A stretch of DNA of 9,373 nucleotides from ANME-2 cluster archaeon (GTDB lineage Archaea; Halobacteriota; Methanosarcinia; Methanosarcinales; Methanocomedenaceae): the NCBI GenBank assembly GCA_023544495.1, contig JAMJFV010000068.1, positions 1 through 9,373 of the forward strand, read 5' to 3'. A model generated the notes under the pieces. The model searched no databases, was not told where the DNA came from, and saw nothing but the letters and a program-made list of their open reading frames with translations. Below are positions 1-6,817 of this stretch, one piece after another. A program made the position numbers and the translations under genes. Each line of letters starts with the position of its first letter. The stretch's first letter is position 1.

Positions 1-5
1 CTTTC

Positions 6-56
6 TGTCTGATATGTGTCTGACTAAAATATGACGTGTGTATGCTATATGTCTGA
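6..56 (+). repeat. Three direct TGTCTGA repeats upstream of the DUF166 gene
   Basis: The heptamer TGTCTGA occurs at 6-12, 17-23 and 50-56. The start-to-start distances are 11 and 33 bases, so all copies would lie on the same face of the DNA helix. They sit just upstream of the TATA-like box at about 62-73, where archaeal activators or repressors often bind. A role as a regulator site is inference. The window begins at base 1, so more copies could lie to the left. Confidence 0.4.
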
Positions 57-80
57 CGTTAATAATATATATAGTTAACG
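57..80 (+). promoter_or_regulatory. Probable TATA box of the DUF166 gene, flanked by an inverted repeat
   Basis: An alternating AT stretch (about 62-73, AATATATATAG-like) lies roughly 45-55 bases before the ATG at 117. This fits an archaeal TATA box giving a start of transcription near 92-98 and a short leader of about 20 bases. It is framed by a perfect 6-bp inverted repeat, CGTTAA at 57-62 and TTAACG at 75-80. That placement could let a dimeric regulator block TBP, but this is inference. Confidence 0.45.
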
Positions 81-116
81 CCAAATCTTATACATTTGCC
101 AGAACAATATAGATCC

Positions 117-794
117 ATGCTCTCAATTGGAGTTATCACCCGGGGCAAGTATGGCAAACGTCTGCTGGACACCATCACTTCTCACACAGAATTCACCGTT
201 TCATCCACGCCCATACCATCCACACTTCCCGACCTCATCGATGAACCTGCCTCCTTTGTTGACAACCTGAACCTGGACCCATGTGTACTTTCCTCAGACC
301 TTGTGATAACGTACAGCCTGCACCCTGACATCGCCCCCGAAATGGCGAGACGCGCTGCCTGCTCAGGTGCGAAAGCCATAATCATCCCTGGTGGATGGTC
401 CAATGCCGGTGACCCCCGGGAACTGGAACGGATATCTGAACGGTACAAAACCCGGATAGTGGTGGAAGACATCTGTTGTGAGATGGAAAATGACACCAAT
501 CCCATCATCAGCGAGTTCGCATCAATGCTGGGCCGTCCCCTCCTTGAAGTTCAGGTAGAATCTGGAAAGATACGTGAAGTAAAGGTCATCAGGGGCGCTC
601 CCTGCGGCTCCACATGGTGGATGGCAAAGCAGCTAAAAGGCGCGCCCGTATCAGAAGCACCTGCCAGGGGCGGCCTGTTGATCCAACAATATCCTTGCCG
701 GGCTATGAGAGGGGTCGGAGGCGGTATACATCGTTCGGCCCGGTTGCACAGACAGGCAGTTGAAAAGGCAATTGAAAATAATTTAGAACCATAG
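117..794 (+). CDS. DUF166 family protein (archaeal, function uncertain)
   Basis: A soluble protein of 225 residues from the ATG at 117. The N-terminus MLSIGVITRGKYGKRLL matches the start I recall for DUF166 proteins (PF02593). An in-frame TTG at 96 would add seven residues with no family support, so I prefer 117. Other visible family-like features are a PGGWSN loop, a Cys-Cys pair (VEDICCEME) in the middle, a GAPCGSTWW motif in the last third, and a C-terminal YPCRAMRG followed by HRSARLH. The conserved cysteines could bind metal or a cofactor, but this is not proven. Some databases have labelled DUF166 members as thymidylate synthase; the sequence here shows no classical ThyA or ThyX motif, so I do not assign that activity. 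There is no signal peptide or membrane segment. The gene appears to be a single transcription unit, with 164 bases separating it from mrpA. Confidence 0.75.
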   Translation: MLSIGVITRGKYGKRLLDTITSHTEFTVSSTPIPSTLPDLIDEPASFVDNLNLDPCVLSSDLVITYSLHPDIAPEMARRAACSGAKAIIIPGGWSNAGDPRELERISERYKTRIVVEDICCEMENDTNPIISEFASMLGRPLLEVQVESGKIREVKVIRGAPCGSTWWMAKQLKGAPVSEAPARGGLLIQQYPCRAMRGVGGGIHRSARLHRQAVEKAIENNLEP

Positions 795-860
795 ACTTCA
801 TCCCTATTACCCTCTGCAGTGTATAGTCAGACCAAACCAAACAAACTCGGATCATCCTGA

Positions 861-958
861 CTGCATATAGTTATACGTTATGTACTGAAAAAAAAACAGA
901 TTGGGATAATATTGTTAATTCTGCAACTATTAAATAGTATAAAACAATAAGGGAGTCC
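861..958 (+). promoter_or_regulatory. Probable promoter region of the mrp operon
   Basis: The gap between the DUF166 gene and mrpA is GC-moderate at its left and AT-rich at its right. Two TATA-like candidates are visible. One is CATATAG at 864-870, which would give a leader of about 65 bases. The other is TATTAAATA at 928-936, which would give an almost leaderless message. The second lies inside a perfect inverted repeat, ACTATTAAATAGT at 926-938 (6-bp arms around a central A), which could be an operator. A weak Shine-Dalgarno GGGAG is at 951-955, three bases before the mrpA ATG; it would be transcribed only from the first candidate. I cannot choose between them. No T-run terminator for the upstream gene is visible. 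Confidence 0.35.
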
Positions 959-3328
959 ATGGATTCGTCAACAATAGTAATGCTGGCAATATTCATTCCT
1001 TTTATTTTTGCATTCCTGGTCCCTGTTGCATCAAAACTCCTGAAACAACGCATCGGTTGGTTTGCAGTGGCCATTGCACTTCTGACCCTGTTTCTCATTC
1101 TCAAGATAACACCAATTATTGTCCATGGCGATACAATATATGGAGAAATCGTCTGGCTGCCTACAGCCGGGCTCACGTTCAATGTGTATGCTGATGGGTT
1201 AAGTGTCCTTATCGGACTCCTGGCATCAGGCATTGGCGTCATCATAATGACGTACTCTAACGGCTATATGTCAACTAAAGAGGACCTTCCCAGATACTAC
1301 CAGTATCTGCTCCTCTTCATGGGTTCCATGATCGGGATGGTATTCTCGGCCAACACCATCCAGTTATTCATCTTCTGGGAACTCACCAGTTTCACCTCCT
1401 TTATGCTAATCGGATACTGGAACGACAAACCCGAATCTATCTACGGTGCGACAAAAGCACTGGTGCTCACTGCCATCGGCGGACTGGTGATGCTGGCAGG
1501 GTTCCTGTTACTCCAGGTAATAACCGGGACATTTGACATTCCCACCATACTCCATGACGAATCCATGATACAGGCTATACACGGGCACGAACTCTTCCTG
1601 ATAACATTGGTACTGATATTCATAGGTGCCGCCGCCAAATCAGCACAGGGTCCCTTCTATATCTGGCTCCCCAATGCCATGGAAGCGCCCACACCGGTCA
1701 GCGCATTTTTACATTCTGCAACAATGGTCAAGGCTGGAATATATCTTGTAGCCAGGATACACCCGCTATTCGCAGGGACCGATGCCTGGTTCATCCTGGT
1801 GAGCGGTACCGGCATGATAACAATGGTGGTTGCCGGTTTTCTGGCTTTCAGGCAGACGGACATCAAGGCCATTCTGGCATATTCCACGATCAGCCAGCTT
1901 GCCTATATCATGACAATGTACGGTTACACCACGTACCATGAACCGGGTATCGGTGTGGCTGCGGCCACGTTCCACCTGGTGAACCATGCAACCTTCAAGG
2001 CGAGTTTGTTCCTTGTAGCCGGCATCGTGGCACATGAGGCCGCCACCCGGGATATCAGGAAACTGGGCGGACTTCGTAAAGAGATGCCGCTAACGTTCAT
2101 TATAGCATGCATCGGGGCTTTTGCCATGGCCGGGCTGCCGCCGTTCAATGGATTCCTCAGCAAGGAAATGTTCTATGAATCGTCCCTTGAGATGGGAGTA
2201 GCTCTGGGTTCACCATTTACCCTTCTTATCCCTGCCATTGCAGTAATGGGTGGCGTACTCACATTCGCATACTCGATAAAATTTATTGACGGCATCTTTT
2301 TCGGCAGGCGTCAGACCAGAGGTCTGCCTGAACATATCCATGACCCTCCTGCGGTAATGCTCATTCCTGCAGCGTTCCTCGCCGCACTCGTGATCCTGTT
2401 CGGGCTTTTCCCGTCCATACCGGTACATGCTGTCGTGGAGCCAACCACAGCAGGGATTATACGTGAGGATGTTGAACTTCACATTAAGATGTGGCACGGT
2501 TTTACCACACCTTTGATGATGACGATCATAACCTTCATGATCGGGCTTGGAGTATACACAAAATATGGTGCTATTGCTGCCTGGCAGGACAGGTTCAACC
2601 TGAGATACCCAAAGATCAGCGTCAATTATTATTACGACCTGCTGGTTCAGAATGCACAGGCCAGTGCCCGTACAATATCATCCATTACCCAGCCCGGTAC
2701 TGTTAAGACCTATATGAGCGCACTTATCTTGACAGTAGTAGTGCTGGTAGGTATCCCTATTATCCTGCTGGGTGCCGATATCATCCCGCAGTCATTGAAC
2801 TTCGATATTGCCGTCTATGAAGTGCTTATAATGTTGTTCATGGTAATTGCAGGGATCGCAGCAGCCTTATTACCTGCTTACCTGCCTGCTATCATTGCAT
2901 TATCAGCACTGGGCTACCTGGTAAGTCTGCTGTTTATTTATCTGAAAGCCCCGGACCTTGCATTGACCCAGATACTTGTGGAAACACTGTCCACCATTAT
3001 CTTCCTGCTTGTGATCGTGAAGATGCCGCAAAAGTTCAGAGAAAGCATACCCACGACCACACTCGTCAGGGACCTTATCATTGCGGGGGCCGTTGCCAGT
3101 ACGGTCTTTATAATCCTTATCAATGCAACCCAGGGGATCATACCTCCTTTTGAATCGCTTTCACATTATTTCATTGAGAACAGCATAACACTTGCCGGCG
3201 GAAGGAACGTGGTCAATGTCATCATTGTTGATTTTAGAGGATATGATACCCTGGGCGAAATATCGGTATTGTGCGTGGCAGCTTTTGGTGTATATAACCT
3301 CATCCACAGCAGGGGCAATAAAACATGA
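959..3328 (+). CDS. mrpA: Mrp cation/proton antiporter subunit A (MrpA/MnhA)
   Basis: The largest subunit of the multi-subunit Mrp Na+/H+ antiporter, an integral membrane protein of 789 residues, the usual length for full MrpA (about 770-800). The N-terminal two thirds are a NuoL-like proton-channel domain. It carries Glu141 in FWELTSF, Lys227 in AAAKSAQGPFYIWLPNAMEAP, His252 and Lys258 in LHSATMVKAG, Lys303 in QTDIKAILAYST, and His339, His343 and Lys347 in FHLVNHATFKAS. These correspond in position to the proton-path residues of complex I antiporter-like subunits. The C-terminal part has the MbhD/DUF4040-like segment (about 620-690, with APDLALTQILVETLST and Glu675) and the MbhE-like segment (about 745-785, with NVVNVIIVDFRGYDTLGE). 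The C-terminal extension is normal for MrpA and is not a fusion artefact. First gene of the operon, with the stop overlapping the mrpB start by ATGA. Confidence 0.96.
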   Translation: MDSSTIVMLAIFIPFIFAFLVPVASKLLKQRIGWFAVAIALLTLFLILKITPIIVHGDTIYGEIVWLPTAGLTFNVYADGLSVLIGLLASGIGVIIMTYSNGYMSTKEDLPRYYQYLLLFMGSMIGMVFSANTIQLFIFWELTSFTSFMLIGYWNDKPESIYGATKALVLTAIGGLVMLAGFLLLQVITGTFDIPTILHDESMIQAIHGHELFLITLVLIFIGAAAKSAQGPFYIWLPNAMEAPTPVSAFLHSATMVKAGIYLVARIHPLFAGTDAWFILVSGTGMITMVVAGFLAFRQTDIKAILAYSTISQLAYIMTMYGYTTYHEPGIGVAAATFHLVNHATFKASLFLVAGIVAHEAATRDIRKLGGLRKEMPLTFIIACIGAFAMAGLPPFNGFLSKEMFYESSLEMGVALGSPFTLLIPAIAVMGGVLTFAYSIKFIDGIFFGRRQTRGLPEHIHDPPAVMLIPAAFLAALVILFGLFPSIPVHAVVEPTTAGIIREDVELHIKMWHGFTTPLMMTIITFMIGLGVYTKYGAIAAWQDRFNLRYPKISVNYYYDLLVQNAQASARTISSITQPGTVKTYMSALILTVVVLVGIPIILLGADIIPQSLNFDIAVYEVLIMLFMVIAGIAAALLPAYLPAIIALSALGYLVSLLFIYLKAPDLALTQILVETLSTIIFLLVIVKMPQKFRESIPTTTLVRDLIIAGAVASTVFIILINATQGIIPPFESLSHYFIENSITLAGGRNVVNVIIVDFRGYDTLGEISVLCVAAFGVYNLIHSRGNKT

Positions 3329-3741
3329 CCACACTGATCACAAAGACAATCACTAAGATCTGCCTGCCACTGGTAATCCTTTTCTCCATCTCCCTGCTGC
3401 TAGCTGGTCACAACAACCCTGGCGGAGGATTTATTGGCGGTGTCATGTTCGCTTCCATAATATCGCTTGTATATGTGGTTTTCGGGTTAAGGTACACGAC
3501 TGCCTTCTTCAATCCCGACTGGAGCAGGTGGCTCGCATCCGGTCTTGCGCTGGCAAGTGTTACTGCATTTGCAGCAATACCTGCCGGACATAATTTCTTC
3601 AGAAGTGCTGTTGAATTCATACACCTTCCCGTTATCGGTGAAATTGAACTGGTGTCGGCAGCACTATTTGATGTCGGTGTATATTTTGTCGTAATTGGAA
3701 CACTACTATTCATTCTCAAAAATGTGGGTGAGGATACATGA
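3325..3741 (+). CDS. mrpB: Mrp antiporter subunit B (MrpB/MnhB)
   Basis: A small membrane subunit of 138 residues, the normal size for MnhB (PF04039). The family signature GHNNPGGGFIGG is at residues 28-39, directly after the first hydrophobic helix. A second conserved stretch, IELVSAALFDVGVYFVVIGT, covers about 107-126. Four hydrophobic segments are visible, with a short loop containing PAGHNFF between the third and fourth. MrpB packs beside the C-terminal part of MrpA in known Mrp structures and is required for assembly and activity. Its ATG overlaps the mrpA stop (ATGA at 3325-3328) and its stop overlaps mrpC (3738-3741), so translational coupling is likely. Confidence 0.95.
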   Translation: MTTLITKTITKICLPLVILFSISLLLAGHNNPGGGFIGGVMFASIISLVYVVFGLRYTTAFFNPDWSRWLASGLALASVTAFAAIPAGHNFFRSAVEFIHLPVIGEIELVSAALFDVGVYFVVIGTLLFILKNVGEDT

Positions 3742-4160
3742 ACAACACATTCCTTTCATTGACCATAGCCATCCTGTTCGGTATCGGCACTTTCCTTATA
3801 TTGCGAAGGGATATTGTTAAGGTCATCATAGGGCTGGGTATACTTTCCCATGCAGTGAACGTATTGATAGTGTCAGTAGGCATATTTGACGGTACCCGGG
3901 TTCCGATACTGGCAGGTTCTTATAACGAAGCGGAAACGACGGGTTCGGTCTTCAACGACAATCTGGCTGAGGACATTTTGAGTCCGGTCGTACAGGCAGG
4001 TACCCACATAGATTATGTAGACCCGCTCGTACAGGCACTTGTACTTACAGCCATTGTTATCAGTCTGGCGACAACTGCATTCATCCTCATACTGGCATAC
4101 CGTATCCATGAAGAGTACGGGACCACTGATATCCGGGAGCTCAGGAGGTTATGGGGATGA
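3738..4160 (+). CDS. mrpC: Mrp antiporter subunit C (MrpC/MnhC, NuoK-like)
   Basis: The NuoK-like subunit (PF00420), 140 residues with three hydrophobic helices. Conserved parts are RRDIVKVIIGLGILSHAVN (about 23-41) and DPLVQALVLTAIVISLATTAF (about 95-115). In Mrp it joins the MrpA and MrpD modules and forms part of the ion path. It is longer than the usual 110-115 residues. The extra length lies between helices 2 and 3 (about residues 58-92), a polar segment rich in acidic residues (Glu64, Glu66, Asp74, Glu78, Asp79). By analogy with NuoK this loop should face outside. The reading frame is open and the flanking motifs are intact, so this is an insertion and not a frameshift. A GGGTGAGG purine-rich stretch precedes the start. 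Confidence 0.94.
   Translation: MNNTFLSLTIAILFGIGTFLILRRDIVKVIIGLGILSHAVNVLIVSVGIFDGTRVPILAGSYNEAETTGSVFNDNLAEDILSPVVQAGTHIDYVDPLVQALVLTAIVISLATTAFILILAYRIHEEYGTTDIRELRRLWG
4143..4149 (+). promoter_or_regulatory. Strong ribosome binding site that sets the mrpD start
   Basis: AGGAGGT at 4143-4149 is the best Shine-Dalgarno sequence in the window. It is one base from the ATG at 4151 but seven bases from the ATG at 4157. The second spacing is the functional one, and it also gives the same ATGA stop/start overlap seen at every other mrp junction. Confidence 0.75.
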
Positions 4161-5698
4161 TTATCCTGACCGATCATCTACCGATATTACTTATTGCCAT
4201 CCCTATCCTGTCATCGATGGTAATGGTATTCCTGAAGGGGAGCCCTGTCCTGCAAAAGAACCTGAATGTTTTCATATATTTCTGCCTGGTGATACTGGCC
4301 ATTATGCTTCTCCAGAAGGTCTGGACCGGAGGTATCATGGTATATGAAGTGGGGGAATGGGGCAAGTACGGAATTATCCTTGTGGCCGACCTGCTCAGTT
4401 CCGGTATGGTACTCCTGACCCTTGGTATCTCGTTCTTATCATTGATATATTCACTGGATTATATCGAAGAACGGTCATTGAATTCCACCTATCACTCGCT
4501 GTTCAACCTGCTGGTGGCCGGGTTGAACGGTTCTTTTTTGACAGGAGATATTTTTAACCTGTTCGTCTTCTTTGAGGTACTTCTCCTGTCATCCTGCGGA
4601 CTTGTGATCGCCAATGAGAAAGTCGGTGTTACCAGAAGCTCGGATAAAATGGAAGCCACGTTCAAATACCTGATCCTCAGCATGCTGGGTTCCATAGTTA
4701 TGCTCATAGCAGTGGCTTCACTGTATGCAACCGTAGGAACGCTGAACATGGCAGATATTGCGGTAAAGGTCAGCGCTTCAAGTGCGGCGGGTACGCTCCC
4801 GTGGCATGTGTTTGCCATAGCGCTACTGTTCATTGTCGTGTTCGGGAACAAAGCTGCCATATTCCCGCTTCACTACTGGCTGCCTGATGTTCACCCGACT
4901 GCTCCTTCACCTATCAGTGCAATGCTAAGCGGCGTGCTTATCAAGATCGGCGTGTACGGCATGTTGCGAGTGTTTTTCCTGATATTCAGGGATGTACTGC
5001 CCATGTTCCAGCCAATAATCATCCTGATGGCCCTGGCAACAATTGTGGTCGGAGCGGTATCAGCAGTGGGACAGACCGATATCAAGCGCATGCTGGCATA
5101 TTCAAGTATAGGTCAGATAGGATACATTTTCCTGGGTATCGGCATGGGTTCCGCACTGACCATTGCCGCGTCACTTGTGTATCTTGTCAATCATGCTGTA
5201 GCTAAATCAATGTTATTCCTGACATCAGGCGGCATCATACATCATGCAGGTACCCGCGATATGTACAGGATGGGAGGTATGATTAAAAGTGCACCCTTAA
5301 TGGCCAGTATGTTCCTGGTAGGAGCCATGTCCATATCCGGAATTCCGCCTATGGGCGGTTTTATAGCTAAATTCGTATTATTCAAAGCAGGTATCCAGGA
5401 AGAATATTATATACCGGTTGCTATTGCCATACTGTTTGCTCTATTTACCCTGTTCTATATGATGCGTGCATGGATGAAAATGTTCTGGGGTACAGTGAAT
5501 GATAGTGAAAGGCAGGGGAATGCCACACCACATGCTCCTGCGCTCTTGATGGCAATCCCGATAATCATTCTTGCCCTCATCATAGTTGTGTTGGGATTAT
5601 ATGCAGAACCGTTGCTCGCACTTGCTCAGGCCACAGCAGAACAGATAGTCGATCCACAACCTTACATTGATGCAGTATTGACGAGGAATGTCAGATGA
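4157..5698 (+). CDS. mrpD: Mrp antiporter subunit D (MrpD/MnhD)
   Basis: The second antiporter-like subunit, related to NuoM/NuoN, with about 14 membrane helices and 513 residues (typical about 490-510). I start it at the ATG at 4157 and not 4151, because AGGAGGT lies seven bases before it and ATGA then overlaps the mrpC stop. Key residues, numbered from 4157: Glu140 in FFEVLLLSSCG, Lys232 in FGNKAAIFPLHYWLPDVHP, Lys263 in GVLIKIGVYG, Lys310 in QTDIKRMLAYSS, and His346 and Lys350 in LVNHAVAKSMLF. This is the charged chain expected of a working proton/ion channel. MrpD is needed with MrpA for Na+/H+ exchange. It is distinguished from NuoL/M by its position in an mrp operon and by the ALTIAASLVYLVNHAVAKS and GGIIHHAGTRDMYRMGG segments. 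Confidence 0.95.
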   Translation: MIILTDHLPILLIAIPILSSMVMVFLKGSPVLQKNLNVFIYFCLVILAIMLLQKVWTGGIMVYEVGEWGKYGIILVADLLSSGMVLLTLGISFLSLIYSLDYIEERSLNSTYHSLFNLLVAGLNGSFLTGDIFNLFVFFEVLLLSSCGLVIANEKVGVTRSSDKMEATFKYLILSMLGSIVMLIAVASLYATVGTLNMADIAVKVSASSAAGTLPWHVFAIALLFIVVFGNKAAIFPLHYWLPDVHPTAPSPISAMLSGVLIKIGVYGMLRVFFLIFRDVLPMFQPIIILMALATIVVGAVSAVGQTDIKRMLAYSSIGQIGYIFLGIGMGSALTIAASLVYLVNHAVAKSMLFLTSGGIIHHAGTRDMYRMGGMIKSAPLMASMFLVGAMSISGIPPMGGFIAKFVLFKAGIQEEYYIPVAIAILFALFTLFYMMRAWMKMFWGTVNDSERQGNATPHAPALLMAIPIIILALIIVVLGLYAEPLLALAQATAEQIVDPQPYIDAVLTRNVR

Positions 5699-6189
5699 AG
5701 CGATATCTCTATTATTCGATCCCTCTCGGAATTATGTGGTGCTTCGTTCACGGTACTGTCAGTATACAGAATTTTTTGTTCGGATTATTGCTTGGGCCGG
5801 TCGTTATACGACCATTCAGGGAATTATACGACTTTGATCAGGAGTTATCATTTAAGAGAGAAGTGAGAAAGATCCCAAAGCAGATCATATATTTTTTAGT
5901 ACTTATTATGGAGATCACAAAAGCAAGTATCATGGTATCGAAAATTGTCATATCGCCAAAGATCGACATCAAGCCAGGAATAATTGCTGTTCCTCTCAGG
6001 ACAAGAACGAATGGAGGGATTACCGCTATTGCCAATACTATTACACTTACTCCCGGCACCCTTACCATCGACGTGGCAGATGACAGATCTGTACTTTATG
6101 TGCATTCCATAGATGCTTCATACCCGGAGTCGATCCGCATGTCCATACGGGACGACCTTGAAAGATTCGTGCTGGAGGCTTTTGAATGA
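5695..6189 (+). CDS. mrpE: Mrp antiporter subunit E (MrpE/MnhE)
   Basis: MNHE family (PF01899), 164 residues, normal length. Two N-terminal hydrophobic segments (about 5-38) are followed by another at about 62-86 and then a cytoplasmic C-terminal domain. The family hallmark is NTITLTPGTLTIDV at about 114-127, followed by VLYVHSID. MrpE is a scaffold-type subunit, needed for stable assembly or full activity in bacterial Mrp. The start overlaps the mrpD stop by ATGA at 5695-5698, and GAGGA lies just upstream. The coding sequence is somewhat more AT-rich than mrpA-D. Confidence 0.94.
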   Translation: MKRYLYYSIPLGIMWCFVHGTVSIQNFLFGLLLGPVVIRPFRELYDFDQELSFKREVRKIPKQIIYFLVLIMEITKASIMVSKIVISPKIDIKPGIIAVPLRTRTNGGITAIANTITLTPGTLTIDVADDRSVLYVHSIDASYPESIRMSIRDDLERFVLEAFE

Positions 6190-6446
6190 ATTTGCTTATC
6201 TTTTCACTGACATTCATGGTGCTTGCCATTATCCCCTGTATCTACAGGATCGTTAAAGGACCGACCATACCTGACAGGGTTGTTGCCATGGATGCCATGA
6301 ACACGGTAATTGTAGTAATGCTGGGCGTATACTCATTTGTGCAGGGTTCTGTGTTCTTCATGGATGTTGCACTTGTGTTATCTATACTATCTTTCGTAGG
6401 AACAGTTACCATTTCCAAATATCTTGATGAAGGGGTGGTCTTATGA
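6186..6446 (+). CDS. mrpF: Mrp antiporter subunit F (MrpF/MnhF)
   Basis: A small three-helix subunit (PF04066), 86 residues, slightly shorter than the roughly 90-95 of bacterial MrpF. The signature loop RIVKGPTIPDRVVAMDAMNT is at 21-40, including Asp30, Arg31 and Asp35. The third helix has MDVALVLSILSFVGTVTISKYL. Asp35 is in the segment associated with the ion path in MrpF, by family knowledge. A good Shine-Dalgarno GGAGG at 6174-6178 is seven bases before the ATG. ATGA overlaps join it to both neighbours. Confidence 0.94.
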   Translation: MNLLIFSLTFMVLAIIPCIYRIVKGPTIPDRVVAMDAMNTVIVVMLGVYSFVQGSVFFMDVALVLSILSFVGTVTISKYLDEGVVL

Positions 6447-6793
6447 GTTTCATAATTTCTGCATTGAATGTTTTGAGTACTGCTGTCCTCGTAATAGGTC
6501 TGATATTCGTATTTTTAGGGATGCTGGGGCTTCTTCGCCTGCCAGATGTCTATAACCGATTGCATGCAACGACAAAGGTTGCAACGCTGGGTGCTTTCGG
6601 AGTGATGGCAAGCATTGTCCTGAACGTCGGATTTACACCCATCGGCATAAAAGCAATAACTGTAGGGTTATTCCTGCTTCTGACCGCACCGATTGCGTCA
6701 CATATGATCGGACGTGCTGCAAGGAGGCATGGCGTTGAATTATGTGCGGAATCAGTCATTGACGAGTACATTATCGCCGGGGAAACGGATTAA
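6443..6793 (+). CDS. mrpG: Mrp antiporter subunit G (MrpG/MnhG)
   Basis: The PhaG/MnhG/YufB family (PF03334), 116 residues with three hydrophobic helices. Its signature GLLRLPDVYNRLHATTKVAT spans about 29-48, and TAPIASHMIGRAA spans about 81-93, followed by a polar C-terminal tail. It is the last gene of the canonical mrpABCDEFG order, so the window holds a full seven-subunit (group 1 type) Mrp system. The start overlaps mrpF by ATGA, with a purine-rich AGGGGTGG immediately upstream. No terminator follows before the malic enzyme gene. Confidence 0.94.
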   Translation: MSFIISALNVLSTAVLVIGLIFVFLGMLGLLRLPDVYNRLHATTKVATLGAFGVMASIVLNVGFTPIGIKAITVGLFLLLTAPIASHMIGRAARRHGVELCAESVIDEYIIAGETD

Positions 6794-6817
6794 TAGCATG
6801 GACTGAAAGTATACTGT

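Noticed and set aside
182..508. Minus-strand open frame inside the DUF166 gene
   Set aside because: It is covered by the forward gene with conserved motifs, and the reverse product resembles no protein family.
690..794. Possible frameshift at the C-terminus of the DUF166 gene
   Set aside because: The glycine-rich YPCRAMRGVGGG end looked odd at first, but the frame continues into IHRSARLH and a helical C-terminus consistent with the family.
959..6793. Complex I (Nuo/Fpo) or energy-converting hydrogenase operon
   Set aside because: NuoL/M/K-like genes are present, but there are no hydrogenase or NuoB/C/D/I-like subunits, and MrpB, E, F and G signatures identify a stand-alone Mrp antiporter.
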